Positions 28,545 through 38,279 of a stretch of 64,000 nucleotides of DNA are shown here, piece after piece. How positions within the stretch are numbered: the first letter of the stretch is position 1; the number at the start of each line of letters is the position of its first letter. The notes beneath the pieces are model-generated. The model made no database searches and was not told where the DNA came from. It was given only the letters and a program-made list of their open reading frames with translations. This DNA comes from Hyphomicrobiales bacterium (lineage in GTDB: Bacteria; Pseudomonadota; Alphaproteobacteria; Rhizobiales; Beijerinckiaceae): positions 115,729-179,728 of the forward strand of contig JAPLOU010000043.1 of NCBI GenBank assembly GCA_026400535.1, written 5' to 3'. Both the position numbers and the translations under genes were made by a program.

Positions 28545-29447
28545 ATGACCCGCCGCTTTTTCACGCTGGATGTCTTCACCGAAAGCGCGCTCGCAGGCAA
28601 TCCGCTCGCGGTGGTGCTCGACAGCGAGGGGCTCAACGACCACGCGATGCAGGCCATTGCGCGCGAGTTCAACCTCTCGGAAACGGTTTTTGTCTCTCCG
28701 CCGGTTGACGCAAAGTCGCGCGCCTCGCTGAGGATCTTCACGCCCGGGCGCGAGCTGCCCTTCGCTGGTCATCCCACCGTGGGGACCGCCGTGCTTCTGG
28801 CGATCCGCGATCGTGGCGGCCAGCATGGCCATGCCGCCTTCGATCTTGAAGAAAAGGTCGGGCTGGTGCCATGCTCGGTGGAAGTCATCAATGACGGTCT
28901 GGGGCGCGCCGTCTTCACCTTGCCAAGGCTCCCTCAGATGATCGGCGACGCAGCCCATGATCTGGCGCTGGCGCAGGCGATCGCGCTGAAGCCGGGCGAT
29001 ATCGGTCTGGGCAGGCATCGCCCCGGAGTGTTTTCGGCGGGGGTCGGCTTCACGACCATTCCCGTCAGGGGCCGCGATGCGCTGGCGCGCGCGCGACCGG
29101 ACATCGCCCACTGGAGCGGGATCAAGCCGGCGGACCATGCCAATGCCTTTGTCTACACCGCGGAGACGTTGGATGCGGGCCATGCCTACAGGGCGCGGAT
29201 GTTTGCGCCCGGTCTCGGCGTCGGCGAGGATCCAGCCACAGGATCGGCGGTCGCCGCTTTCGCTGGCGCAATCATGGCCTTCGATGCACCCGAAGATGGC
29301 GAGCACCGGCTGACCATCGAGCAGGGCTACGAGATGGGACGCCCAAGCCAGATTGACCTGCATCTCACGGTCAGTGGCGGCGAACTGGTCAAGGCGGCGA
29401 TTGGCGGTTCGGCGGTTCTGATCAGCGAGGGGCAGCTTCATCTGTGA
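28545..29447 (+). CDS. PhzF-family isomerase
   Basis: A 300-residue PhzF/DapF-fold protein. Motifs are AGNPLAVVLD near the N-terminus, FNLSETVFVSPP with the catalytic Glu, FAGHPTVGTA, and GEDPATGSAVAAFAG. These are the hallmarks of the family that includes the phenazine isomerase, but most members act on unknown substrates, and no phenazine genes are present here. ATG 28545 follows GGGGAG. The stop overlaps the next gene's GTG start by 4 bases. Confidence 0.9.
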   Translation: MTRRFFTLDVFTESALAGNPLAVVLDSEGLNDHAMQAIAREFNLSETVFVSPPVDAKSRASLRIFTPGRELPFAGHPTVGTAVLLAIRDRGGQHGHAAFDLEEKVGLVPCSVEVINDGLGRAVFTLPRLPQMIGDAAHDLALAQAIALKPGDIGLGRHRPGVFSAGVGFTTIPVRGRDALARARPDIAHWSGIKPADHANAFVYTAETLDAGHAYRARMFAPGLGVGEDPATGSAVAAFAGAIMAFDAPEDGEHRLTIEQGYEMGRPSQIDLHLTVSGGELVKAAIGGSAVLISEGQLHL

Positions 29448-30169
29448 GCACACAAAGCGGGAGGATCATCCCGATCGCGCATGTCGACGCGCGTCAGGTG
29501 TCCTATGACTGGCCGTTCAAGGTTGAGCGCAAGGCGGATATTGCAGCGCACTGGGCGGGGCTGACGGCCAGCAAGCCTGCGATCTTCAACGGCCAGGTGC
29601 TGCTGCAATGCCAGGGTGCGGTTGAGGGTGGGCGCTTTGTCGCCGACTATTTCCAGACCGACTATGCCAGTTTCATCGCCTGGAACCGCTGGGGCTTTCC
29701 GGCGACAGATGGTGCCCTGATCCGCAACGGCTTTGCCATGGGCGCGCTGCGCAGCCGCGACGGCGCCTTCCTGATGGGGGTGATGGGCGCCCATACCGCC
29801 AATGCCGGCCGCATCTACTTTGCTGCAGGAACCCCCGACCCGAGCGACGTGACCGCCGACGGCAAGGTCGACCTCGCCGGCTCGCTGCTCAGGGAGCTCG
29901 AAGAGGAAACCGGACTTGCGCGCGGCGAGGTGACCGTGGGTGACGACTGGCGCATTGTGCCGTGCGACGCACGCGTGGCCTTCCTGCGCGATGTGCTGAT
30001 CGACCTGCCCGCCACCGAGGCGCGCGCCCTGATCCGCGATCGCCTTGCCAGGCAGACCGAACCAGAGCTGTCCGACATCATGATAGCCCGCTCCGAAGCC
30101 GACATCGACACCGACCGCATGCCCGTGTTCATGCAGACATTCCTCAAAGACGCCTTTTCCAAGCGCTGA
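29444..30169 (+). CDS. NUDIX hydrolase
   Basis: A 241-residue protein with a NUDIX box that reads G-x5-A-x7-REL-x-EETGL (GKVDLAGSLLRELEEETGL), complete with the metal-binding Glu residues. The box is late in the sequence (about residues 140-160), after a ~130-residue N-terminal part. It starts with GTG overlapping the PhzF stop, so the two are probably co-translated. Substrate (a nucleoside diphosphate derivative) is unknown. Confidence 0.88.
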   Translation: MSTQSGRIIPIAHVDARQVSYDWPFKVERKADIAAHWAGLTASKPAIFNGQVLLQCQGAVEGGRFVADYFQTDYASFIAWNRWGFPATDGALIRNGFAMGALRSRDGAFLMGVMGAHTANAGRIYFAAGTPDPSDVTADGKVDLAGSLLRELEEETGLARGEVTVGDDWRIVPCDARVAFLRDVLIDLPATEARALIRDRLARQTEPELSDIMIARSEADIDTDRMPVFMQTFLKDAFSKR

Positions 30170-30179
30170 AGGTCAGATC

Positions 30180-32237
30180 ATGCCAGTCCTGCCCGTCGAC
30201 AATCCGTTTGCCGCCCCCTGGACCACTCCATTCGGCCTGCCGCCCTTTGCCGAGATCAGGCCGGAGCACATCGGCCCAGCCCTGCACGCCGCGCTGGCCG
30301 AGCACATGGCCGAGATCGAGGCGATTGCACGGGAGACCGCGCCGGTCACCGTCGCCAACGTGATCGACGCGCTCGAACGCGCCGGCCGCAACCTCAATCG
30401 CGCGGCCGGCGTTTTCTACAACCTGTCCGGAGCGGACACCAATGACGCCCTGCAGGCGATCGAGCGTGAGATGGCGCCGGTGATGTCGCGGCACTGGTCG
30501 GCCATCGGCATGAACCCTGAATTGTTCGCACGGGTCGATGCCCTGCGTGCCAGGCGGGCCGAGATCGACATGACGCCCGAGCAGGAGCGGGTTCTCGAAC
30601 TCACCTGGAAAGGCTTCGTGCGGTCCGGCGCCAAACTCGGCGAAGACGACAAGACACGGCTCAAGACGATCAATGAGCGGCTGTCGGTGCTGGGCACGCA
30701 GTTCTCGCAGAACGTGCTCAAGGACGAGGCCAGCTTCGCCCTGATCCTTGATGGCGAGGAGGACCTGGCCGGCCTGCCAGATTTCCTGATGGCCGCGATG
30801 GCCAAGGCCGCAGAGGATCACGGCCACAAGGGGAAGCATGCGGTGACGCTGCCGCGCTCGATCGTCGAGCCCTTCCTGACCTTCTCCAGCCGCAGGGATC
30901 TGCGCGAGAAGGTCCGCAAGGCCTGGGACGCGCGCGGCGCCAATGGCGGGGAGACCGACAACGCCGCGATCGTGGCCGAAACCGTGCGCCTGCGCGCCGA
31001 GAAGGCGAGGCTGCTGGGCTATGGGAGCTACGCCGCCTTCAAGCTCGATGACAGCATGGCCAAGACCCCGGCCGCGGTGCGCGAACTGCTCGAGCTGGTC
31101 TGGGCTCCCGCCAAGCGCCGGGCAGCGCAGGAGGCGGCGGACCTTGCGGCGCTGGCTCGTTCGGAGGGTCAGTACCACCCGATCGCGACCTGGGACTGGC
31201 ACTACTACGCCGAGAAGGTACGCAGCGCCCGGTTTGCGCTCGATGAAGCCACGCTCAAGCCCTATCTGCAGCTTGACCGGATCGTCGACGCGTCCTTCGA
31301 TTGCGCCAGCAAGCTGTTCGGGCTGGTGTTCACGCCGCGCCCGGACCTGAAGGGCTATCACCCCGATGTGCGCATCTGGCAGGTCAGCGAAGCCGGCGGG
31401 AAGCATATCGGCGTGTTCATGGGCGATTATTTTGCCCGCGCCTCGAAGCGATCGGGCGCATGGATGAGCGCCTATCGCGGGCAGGACAGGCTCGACGGCG
31501 AGGTTCGCCCGATCATCGTCAATGTCTGCAATTTTGCCAAGCCGGCTGCCGGACAGCCAGCCCTGCTCTCGCTCGATGATGCGCGCACGTTGTTTCATGA
31601 GTTCGGCCACGCGCTGCATGGCCTGCTCTCTGACGTCGTCTATCCGTCCGTCTCCGGAACATCCGTGTCGCGCGACTTCGTCGAGCTTCCATCGCAGTTG
31701 TACGAGCACTGGTTCACGACGCGCGAGGTGATGCGCACTTACTGCCTCCACGCCGGCACCGGCGAGCCAATTCCCGAGGAGCTGATGGACAAGGTCAAGG
31801 CCGCGCAGACCTTCAACCAGGGCTTCGGCACCATCGAATACACCGCGTCGGCGCTGGTCGACCTGGCGTTCCACGAACTCGGCGAGGCAGACAGGATCGA
31901 CCCTCTCGTCTTTCAGGCTGCCGAACTTGCGCGCATCGGCATGCCAGCGGAAATCGGCATGCGCCACAAGACGCCGCATTTCGCGCATGTTTTCGCCGGA
32001 GATGGCTATTCCGCAGGCTACTACAGCTACCTGTGGAGCGAGGTGATGGATGCCGACGCCTTCGACGCCTTCACCGACACTGGCAACGTCTTCGATCCCG
32101 CGACAGCGGCCAGACTGAAGCGATTCATCTATTCGGCGGGGAACTCGCGCGATCCGGCCGAGCTCTACACAGCATTCCGGGGCCGCATGCCGACGCCGGA
32201 AGCGCTGCTGGACAAGCGCGGGCTGGCGAACGTCTGA
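30180..32237 (+). CDS. M3 family zinc oligopeptidase (oligopeptidase A / Dcp type)
   Basis: A 685-residue thimet-type metallopeptidase with the active-site motif FHEFGHALHG near residue 480 and the C-terminal HVFAGDGYSAGYYSYLWSEVMDADAF, typical of oligopeptidase A and dipeptidyl carboxypeptidase. It degrades short peptides in the cytoplasm; no signal peptide is seen. It starts 10 bases after the NUDIX gene and belongs to the same run of genes. Exact OpdA versus Dcp assignment is not possible by eye. Confidence 0.92.
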   Translation: MPVLPVDNPFAAPWTTPFGLPPFAEIRPEHIGPALHAALAEHMAEIEAIARETAPVTVANVIDALERAGRNLNRAAGVFYNLSGADTNDALQAIEREMAPVMSRHWSAIGMNPELFARVDALRARRAEIDMTPEQERVLELTWKGFVRSGAKLGEDDKTRLKTINERLSVLGTQFSQNVLKDEASFALILDGEEDLAGLPDFLMAAMAKAAEDHGHKGKHAVTLPRSIVEPFLTFSSRRDLREKVRKAWDARGANGGETDNAAIVAETVRLRAEKARLLGYGSYAAFKLDDSMAKTPAAVRELLELVWAPAKRRAAQEAADLAALARSEGQYHPIATWDWHYYAEKVRSARFALDEATLKPYLQLDRIVDASFDCASKLFGLVFTPRPDLKGYHPDVRIWQVSEAGGKHIGVFMGDYFARASKRSGAWMSAYRGQDRLDGEVRPIIVNVCNFAKPAAGQPALLSLDDARTLFHEFGHALHGLLSDVVYPSVSGTSVSRDFVELPSQLYEHWFTTREVMRTYCLHAGTGEPIPEELMDKVKAAQTFNQGFGTIEYTASALVDLAFHELGEADRIDPLVFQAAELARIGMPAEIGMRHKTPHFAHVFAGDGYSAGYYSYLWSEVMDADAFDAFTDTGNVFDPATAARLKRFIYSAGNSRDPAELYTAFRGRMPTPEALLDKRGLANV

Positions 32238-32317
32238 GGCCCAGTCGTCAGCCCTGCCCCCGTCCCCATCCTTCGACGGTCTCGGCCCGAGGATCGGGGC
32301 ACCATGGGCAGCCGGGC

Positions 32318-32965
32318 TCAGAACACCCGGTGCTGCATGTAGGCCTCCTGCGGATCCGCGCCCGCCCTGATCGCTTTCATCATGCCGCCCTCGGCGGCCA
32401 TCTTGGCCTCGGCGGCGACAAGCACCTCCTCGATCTCCACTCCGGGGATGAGCACGATGCCGTCGCGGTCGGCGAGCACGAAATCGCCGGGCCGGACCAC
32501 GCTGGAGCCGAAGATGATCTCCTCGTCGAACGCATCGGCCCGCCAGCTCCCGACGATGTCGATCGGGGCATAGAATCGGCAGAAGACGGGGAAATCCTGG
32601 TTGACGATGTCCTGGGCGTCGCGGCAGCCGCCATCGACAATGTAGCCGCGTGCGCCCTTGATCTTGAGGGCCTCGGCGGACAGGCCGCCCATCAGCGCAC
32701 GGATGTCGTCCTGTGGCTGGCAGATCAGGACATGGCCGGGCTTGGCCTTCGACAGCACGCCGGCCCATTGGTAGAGCGAGTCATGCTGGCTGAGCGTCGG
32801 ATCAGGCCGCCCACGCACGGTCATCACCGGTCCAGCGCACTTCATGGCGGGTTCTATGCCGCGTACATGGCGGGGCAGCACACGCGGCGGCGTGCCCCGG
32901 TTGCGCATGACATCGTAGATGACGCTGGAATGGCAGCGATGCAGTCGGTCGGCGAGTGTTGTCAT
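32318..32965 (-). CDS. RraA-like protein / 4-hydroxy-4-methyl-2-oxoglutarate aldolase family
   Basis: A 215-residue protein of the RraA fold. RALMGGLSAEALKIKGARGYIVDGGCRD has the conserved GG and DGGxRD segment used for metal and oxaloacetate/HMG binding in the aldolase branch. Members are annotated either as regulators of RNase E or as aldolases; the DGGCRD motif favours an aldolase or dicarboxylate-binding role. Met 32965 is preceded by GGAGGAA, a strong ribosome site. It is on the minus strand beside the PG-binding protein gene. Confidence 0.85.
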   Translation of the reverse strand: MTTLADRLHRCHSSVIYDVMRNRGTPPRVLPRHVRGIEPAMKCAGPVMTVRGRPDPTLSQHDSLYQWAGVLSKAKPGHVLICQPQDDIRALMGGLSAEALKIKGARGYIVDGGCRDAQDIVNQDFPVFCRFYAPIDIVGSWRADAFDEEIIFGSSVVRPGDFVLADRDGIVLIPGVEIEEVLVAAEAKMAAEGGMMKAIRAGADPQEAYMQHRVF

Positions 32966-33015
32966 TGTGCTTCCTCCGCCACCGATTATGCATCCGGTTG
33001 CAGGATTTGTCAGCC

Positions 33016-34413
33016 TCACTGGCGACGCGCACAGCGGATTTCGACCAGCGACGCCGCAGCCGCGTTGACCAGACGCGGCGATGGTTCCGGCAGCTGCGCG
33101 GGCGCGGTGCCCGCCGGGGCCAGCGGGACAACAACATAGCTCGCCTCCGGGACAATACCGCCGACCACGCGCTGGTTACGCGGCCCCTCACGCACAAGAC
33201 CGACAAGACGACCCTGGCCATCCACCACCGGAGCGCCGCCCGGCCCGATCTGGAGTGCGGAGGTCACGCGCACCACGGAACCGGTGGCCTCCCAGCGCCC
33301 GGCGGCGACCATCACGGCGCGCTGGGTGCCATCTTCTATCGACAAGGTGAAGACGCGTGCTGCAGAGGCAGCGGCGCCGATCTGCAGGGCGGGCTGATTG
33401 AGGCCGGCAACCGCGAGTGTGACCGCGTCGCCCATGGTGGCGGCTGCGGCCGCATCAATCGGCTGGCCGTTGATGGTCGGGCCGGCGCAGGAGGCCAGTG
33501 CAACCCGGCTGGTCATGACACGGCCACCGCCAAGGCTGGCTCCTGAGATCGCATGCCGCGCTTCGGCAACGCGCAGCCCGGGCTGGATCAGGGCCGGTGC
33601 GGGCGCAACGGTTGCGGCTGCGGGAGCGCGAGAGGGATTGACCGCGACATCGGTGCCGGGGAAGGGCTCGAATGTGTTGGCGATGGCGATCATGATCCGG
33701 TCAAGCGTGGCGGCCTGATCGGCGGGATAGCGGAAGGTATAGCCACGCACGCCACCCGGCCCCTGGGCGAGGCGGGTATAAAACTTGCGCCCGTTCTCCT
33801 CGCCCGAGACCACGAACCAGTCGGGCCGCTGCAGACGGTAGGTGACCTTGCGGCCCGGACCATCCTGCCGCATCTGTTCGAACATGTCCGCAAACGCCTG
33901 ATCCGAGGGCAGCTTGACCAGCTGGAGCGACACCGCGCCATCGGCCCTGCGCCATACCACCCCGCTGTCGACAGCGATGCGTTGGGTCAGCAGCGCCGCG
34001 GGCAGGCCGATCCGGATGCCGGTGGCTGCATCGTTGATCTCGGCAAAGCGCAGAGCAAGCCGCGCCTCGTCCGCGGCGCGTTTCAGACTGGCGCGTTCCG
34101 GCGGGGTGAGGATGCCGTCCGCCACAGCCCCCGTGCGGCGCTCGAAACCGAGCATTGCGTCATAGGTGCGGCGTCCGAATTCGCCGCCAGCGACCCCGTT
34201 GAAATCGCCGCTCCAGATCAGGTCATTCTGGATGGCCTTGCGCTCGGCCTCGTCAAGACGGTCAAACGCCGCCTTGGAAGCGGCCTGGGCGGGATCAAGC
34301 GCCGGTGCGGCGGGCGGGCTCGCCGGAGCGGCCGGGCGCTGGGCCTGCGCGAGGGCCGGCATCGACGAGGCGAGAAGCGATGCGATCATGATGGCGGACA
34401 TGCTGTGCGGCAT
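33016..34413 (-). CDS. Exported peptidoglycan-binding protein with protease-like C-terminus lacking catalytic residues
   Basis: A 465-residue protein with a signal peptide (MIASLLASSMPALAQAQ) and a predicted PG_binding_1-like helix bundle near residues 55-105 (IQNDLIWSGDFNGVAGGEFGRRTYDAMLGF). The C-terminal third looks like a trypsin fold: GGGRVMTSRVALASCAGPTING matches the His-containing strand but has Ala where His is expected, and GPGGAPVVDGQGRLVGLV matches the GxSGGP box with Gly in place of Ser. The fold is inferred; a pseudo-protease binding cell-wall material is the best reading. A ~200-residue middle region is unassigned. Confidence 0.65.
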   Translation of the reverse strand: MPHSMSAIMIASLLASSMPALAQAQRPAAPASPPAAPALDPAQAASKAAFDRLDEAERKAIQNDLIWSGDFNGVAGGEFGRRTYDAMLGFERRTGAVADGILTPPERASLKRAADEARLALRFAEINDAATGIRIGLPAALLTQRIAVDSGVVWRRADGAVSLQLVKLPSDQAFADMFEQMRQDGPGRKVTYRLQRPDWFVVSGEENGRKFYTRLAQGPGGVRGYTFRYPADQAATLDRIMIAIANTFEPFPGTDVAVNPSRAPAAATVAPAPALIQPGLRVAEARHAISGASLGGGRVMTSRVALASCAGPTINGQPIDAAAAATMGDAVTLAVAGLNQPALQIGAAASAARVFTLSIEDGTQRAVMVAAGRWEATGSVVRVTSALQIGPGGAPVVDGQGRLVGLVREGPRNQRVVGGIVPEASYVVVPLAPAGTAPAQLPEPSPRLVNAAAASLVEIRCARRQ

Positions 34414-34492
34414 TGCTGCGCTCCTTCACTGACCAGCCTGCGCCGTACTGTCGCAAGCCGCGCCGCGCTTGTCGAGCCGCAGCGTCCGCCGC

Positions 34493-36169
34493 TCAGAACA
34501 GCCCTTCGATGCGGCCTTGCGCGTCGATGTGAATGCGTTCAGCCGCCGGGCTGCGCGGCAGGCCAGGCATGCGCATGATATCGCCGCAGAGCGCCACAAC
34601 GAAGCCCGCCCCCGCCGACAGCGAGATGTCCCGCACCGGCACCGTATGGCCGGAGGGCGCGCCGCGCAGCGTAGGATCGGCGGAGAATGACATCTGCGTC
34701 TTGGCCACGCAGATGGGCAGGTGACCAAAGCCACCCGCCTCCAGCTCCCTGAGCTTGTCGGCGGCCTTCTGGTCAAGCGCGATGTCGGCTGCGCCATAGA
34801 TGGATGTGGCGATTGTCCTAATCTTGTCAACCAACAGCATCGTGTCGGCATAGAGCGGCTTGAAGGGCTGGGCCCGTGGAGCCTCGGCCAGCGCCACGAC
34901 GGCATGGGCCAGTTCCTCCGCGCCAGCGGATCCATCGGCCCAGTGCCGGCAGATGATCGCCTCGACCCCCAGGGTCTGGCGGCAATAGGCCTGGATCGCA
35001 GCGTGCTCCGCTGGCGTATCGGATGTGAAGTGGTTGATGGCCACCACGACCGGAACGCCGAACCCGCGCACATTGCGGACATGGCGGCCCAGGTTCACCA
35101 GTCCGGCCTTGAGCGCGTCGATGTTCTCGGTCGACAGCTCGTCCTTGGCGAGACCGCCATGCATCTTCAGTGCCCGCACGGTGGCGACGATCACGGCGGC
35201 GGCCGGCTCAAGCCCGGCCTTGCGGCACTTGATGTTGAAGAATTTCTCGGCTCCGAGATCGGCTCCGAAGCCGGCCTCGGTGACCACATAGTCGGAGAGC
35301 TTCATGGCAGCCTTGGTGGCGATCACCGAATTGCAGCCATGGGCGATGTTGGCAAAGGGGCCGCCATGAACGAAGGCCGGATTGCCTTCCAGCGTCTGCA
35401 CCAGATTGGGATGGATCGCATCCTTGAGCAGCACGGCCATGGCGCCGGGTGCCTTCAGGTCAGCCGCCGTGACGCTGGATTTGTCATGGCGCTGGCCGAT
35501 CACCATGTGCCCGAGCCGCTGCTCCAGATCGGCGAGGTTCTCCGCCAGGCAGAACACCGCCATGACTTCCGACGCCACGGTGATGTCGAAGCCATCCTCA
35601 CGCGGAAAGCCGTTCTTGGCGCCGCCAAGGGACGAGACGATGGCGCGTAGGGAGCGGTCGTTCATGTCGAGCGCACGGCGCCAGCTCACCCTGCGCTGGT
35701 CGAAGCCGAGCCCGTTGCCCCAATAGATGTGGTTGTCGATCAGGGCCGAAAGCAGGTTGTGCGCCGAGGTGATGGCATGGAAGTCGCCGGTGAAATGCAG
35801 GTTGATCTGCTCCATCGGCACGATCTGGGCGTGACCGCCGCCGGCCGCGCCACCCTTGACGCCAAAGCATGGGCCGAGCGAGGGCTCGCGCAGGCAGATC
35901 ATCGTCGATTTGCCGATGCGGTTGAGCCCGTCCCCCAGGCCAACCGTGGTCGTTGTCTTGCCCTCGCCCGCCGGTGTCGGATTGATCGCGGTGACAAGGA
36001 TCAGCTTGCCCCCGGGTCTGGCCGGCCGGGCCGTGATCCAGTCGAGATCGACCTTGGCGATGTGCCGCCCGTGCGGGCTGACCGCATCGGCGGGAATGGC
36101 GAGCCTGTCAGCGATGCTCTGGATCGGTCGCAGTTGCGCGGCACGGGCGATGTAAATGTCGGTGGGCAT
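34493..36169 (-). CDS. fhs: Formate--tetrahydrofolate ligase
   Basis: Makes 10-formyltetrahydrofolate from formate, THF and ATP, feeding purine and methionyl-tRNA formylation or one-carbon use. The P-loop is [19 protein letters not shown] near residue 65, with [10 protein letters not shown] and a C-terminal ETDATA-like region. From Met 36169 it is 558 residues, the family length; the ORF track adds 116 upstream residues that are spurious. It is divergent from the ABC-importer operon, with 175 bases between their starts. Confidence 0.95.
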   Translation of the reverse strand: MPTDIYIARAAQLRPIQSIADRLAIPADAVSPHGRHIAKVDLDWITARPARPGGKLILVTAINPTPAGEGKTTTTVGLGDGLNRIGKSTMICLREPSLGPCFGVKGGAAGGGHAQIVPMEQINLHFTGDFHAITSAHNLLSALIDNHIYWGNGLGFDQRRVSWRRALDMNDRSLRAIVSSLGGAKNGFPREDGFDITVASEVMAVFCLAENLADLEQRLGHMVIGQRHDKSSVTAADLKAPGAMAVLLKDAIHPNLVQTLEGNPAFVHGGPFANIAHGCNSVIATKAAMKLSDYVVTEAGFGADLGAEKFFNIKCRKAGLEPAAAVIVATVRALKMHGGLAKDELSTENIDALKAGLVNLGRHVRNVRGFGVPVVVAINHFTSDTPAEHAAIQAYCRQTLGVEAIICRHWADGSAGAEELAHAVVALAEAPRAQPFKPLYADTMLLVDKIRTIATSIYGAADIALDQKAADKLRELEAGGFGHLPICVAKTQMSFSADPTLRGAPSGHTVPVRDISLSAGAGFVVALCGDIMRMPGLPRSPAAERIHIDAQGRIEGLF

Positions 36170-36344
36170 GAGGTCTGTCCGGTGGTCTGAGCCCTTATAG
36201 CTAGAGGCCGTGCGCCATCGTGCAAGCCTTAGCTGTGGAATGGCAGTGGATGGCGGCTTGGCTTGACCGGGCGCGCCGCGCCGATAAGCTGCTGGTTCAC
36301 CGATTGCCTGGCCGTCCCCAACGCTCACACAAGGATACCGCACC

Positions 36345-37292
36345 ATGAACAAGACAGTTCTCTTGGCAACGGCTTTGGCCGCCGGTCTTGGCTTGGCCAG
36401 CGCTGCGCAGGCGCAGACCAAGGTCGCCATCGGCATTTCCGGCTGGACCGGCTTTGCCCCGCTGACCCTTGCCAAGGAGGCCGGCATCTTCGCCAAGAAT
36501 GGCCTGGACGTCACCATCCAGAAGATCCCGCAAGCTTCGCGTCATCTCGCCATTGCATCGGGGTCCATCCAGTGCGCTGCCACCACGGTGGAAACCTGGA
36601 TCGTCTGGGATCAGGCGGGTGTGAAGACCAAGCAGTTGTTCCAGCTCGACAAGAGCTACGGCGCCGACGGCATGGCGGTGCGCGGCAACATTGCCTCGAT
36701 CAAGGACCTCAAGGGCAAGACGGTGGCGGCCTCCGCGCCGGGCACCGCGCCCTACTTCACACTCGCCTGGTTCCTGCGAGAGAACGGCATGACCCTCAAG
36801 GACGTGAACATCGTCAACATGGAGCCTGGACCGGCGGCCCAGGCCTTCGTGGCCGGCCAGAACGATGCCGCGATGACCTATGAGCCCTTCCTGTCGGCCG
36901 TGCGCGCGGCGCCGCAGTCCGGCAAGATCATCGCCACGACGCTGGACTATCCGATGGTGATGGACACCTTCGGCTGCACGCCCGCCTTCATCTCGGGCAA
37001 CGAGCCGGCAGTGCGCGCGCTGGTCAAGAGCTATTTCGAGGCACTCGACATGATCAAGACCGACGAGGCCAAGGCTTTTGGCATCATGGGCGCCGACGTC
37101 AAGCAGAGCGCAGATCAGTTCGGGGCTTCGGCCAAGTTCCTGCGCTGGCAGGGTCCGGAGGATAACAAGACATTCTTCTCCGGCCCCTGGCAGGAATTTT
37201 CAGCGAAGGCTGCCGATCTTCTGATGGACATCGGCCTGATCAAGAGCAAGCCGGACATCGCCAGCCTCGCCGACACCCGCTTCGTTCAGTGA
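36345..37292 (+). CDS. NitT/TauT-type ABC transporter substrate-binding protein
   Basis: A 315-residue periplasmic binding protein with a signal peptide ([18 protein letters not shown], cleavage after AQA). The mature part has the SsuA/NrtA/TauA-like opening [21 protein letters not shown] and the [10 protein letters not shown] strand. It feeds the permease and ATPase encoded downstream. Such systems import sulfonates, nitrate, taurine, pyrimidine precursors or other small anions; the substrate is not determinable. ATG 36345 has AAGGA upstream. Its stop overlaps the GTG of the cupin remnant by 4 bases. Confidence 0.9.
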   Translation: MNKTVLLATALAAGLGLASAAQAQTKVAIGISGWTGFAPLTLAKEAGIFAKNGLDVTIQKIPQASRHLAIASGSIQCAATTVETWIVWDQAGVKTKQLFQLDKSYGADGMAVRGNIASIKDLKGKTVAASAPGTAPYFTLAWFLRENGMTLKDVNIVNMEPGPAAQAFVAGQNDAAMTYEPFLSAVRAAPQSGKIIATTLDYPMVMDTFGCTPAFISGNEPAVRALVKSYFEALDMIKTDEAKAFGIMGADVKQSADQFGASAKFLRWQGPEDNKTFFSGPWQEFSAKAADLLMDIGLIKSKPDIASLADTRFVQ

Positions 37293-37505
37293 GCGGACCC
37301 GTCGATCTGGCGGCTGAGCTGGCAAGCTTCCCGGAACACTGGTTGCCGAAGATCATCGCAACCTTCAACGGCCATGACATCATGGTCGTGAAGGTAAAGG
37401 GCGAATTTGTCTGGCCTTCGCATCCCGACACACGTGATGTCTGCCTCGTTCTGAGCAGACACCGGGGATCGCCGGACGGCCGCCAACAGGGTTGAAATCG
37501 AGCGC
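37289..37505 (+). pseudogene. Cupin-domain gene remnant with central deletion
   Basis: The 68-residue ORF opens as a cupin protein found next to many ABC importers: DLAAELASFPEHWLPKIIATF, GHDIMVVKVKGEFVWPSHPDT, then diverges after LVL and stops. The expected HPDTDDFFLVL barrel strand and most of the barrel are missing. Just before the permease start, another frame (that of the permease) reads TGDRRTAANRVEI, which resembles the C-terminal end of such cupins (NTGDxxTAAxRVEI). The simplest explanation is an internal deletion of about 50 codons with a frameshift. The original function is unknown. Confidence 0.65.
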
Positions 37506-38279
37506 ATGAAACCCCTCCAGCCCGTGACCGCGCAGGCCCGCATCAGCTACGGGATCGGCTTCTTCGCTCTGTTCGTCGCCGCATGGGCCATCGCGACCCT
37601 CGGCGGCTTCGTGCCCAAGCTGTTCCTCGCCTCGCCGATCACCATGGTGGAGGAGGGCTGGCAACTGATGACGGTGCATGGCTTTGCCTTCGACATCGCC
37701 ATCACCATCTGGCGCGTCGTCGGTGGCTTCGTTCTGGCGGCCATCATCGCGCTTCCGCTCGGCATCATGATGGGGGCGTACAAGCCGATTGAAGCCTTCT
37801 TCGAACCCTTCGTCTCATTTGCGCGATACCTCCCTGCCTCGGCCTTCATCCCGCTGCTGATCCTCTGGGCTGGCATCGGCGAGACGCAGAAGCTTCTCGT
37901 GATCTTCATCGGCTCGTTCTTCCAGCTCGTGCTGATGATCGCGGTCGCGGTCGGCGGGGTGCGGCGCGACCTTGTCGACGCCGCCTACACGCTTGGGTCG
38001 TCGGACCGGTCCGTCGTGACGCGCGTGCTGCTGCCCAATGCCGCCCCCGAGATCGCGGAGATCCTGCGCATGGTGCTCGGCTGGGCCTGGACCTATGTGA
38101 TCGTGGCGGAACTGATCGGCTCGTCATCGGGCATCGGCCACATGATCACCGACAGTCAGGCGCTGCTCAACACCGGACAGATCATCTTCGGCATCATCAT
38201 CATCGGGTTGATCGGGCTGATCTCCGACTTCCTGTTCAAATGGGCCAACCAGCACCTGTTTCCCTGGGCGGCACGATGA
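37506..38279 (+). CDS. ABC transporter permease (SsuC/TauC type)
   Basis: A 257-residue inner-membrane permease with about six TM segments. The EAA loop, which contacts the ATPase, is VDAAYTLGSSDRSVVTRVLLPNAAPEI near residues 160-185. It shares the operon with the binding protein and the ATPase; ATG 37506 directly follows the cupin remnant, and the 3' end overlaps the ATPase start by 4 bases. The remnant in front of it could affect coupled translation. Confidence 0.92.
   Translation: MKPLQPVTAQARISYGIGFFALFVAAWAIATLGGFVPKLFLASPITMVEEGWQLMTVHGFAFDIAITIWRVVGGFVLAAIIALPLGIMMGAYKPIEAFFEPFVSFARYLPASAFIPLLILWAGIGETQKLLVIFIGSFFQLVLMIAVAVGGVRRDLVDAAYTLGSSDRSVVTRVLLPNAAPEIAEILRMVLGWAWTYVIVAELIGSSSGIGHMITDSQALLNTGQIIFGIIIIGLIGLISDFLFKWANQHLFPWAAR

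Noticed and set aside
32238-32317. Hairpin-like CCCCATCCT...AGGATCGGGG between the M3 peptidase and RraA genes
   Set aside because: The stem has an unpaired base and no T-run; too weak to call a terminator.
30144-32768. Minus-strand ORF of 874 codons
   Set aside because: Antisense to the M3 peptidase and part of the RraA gene in another frame; shadow.
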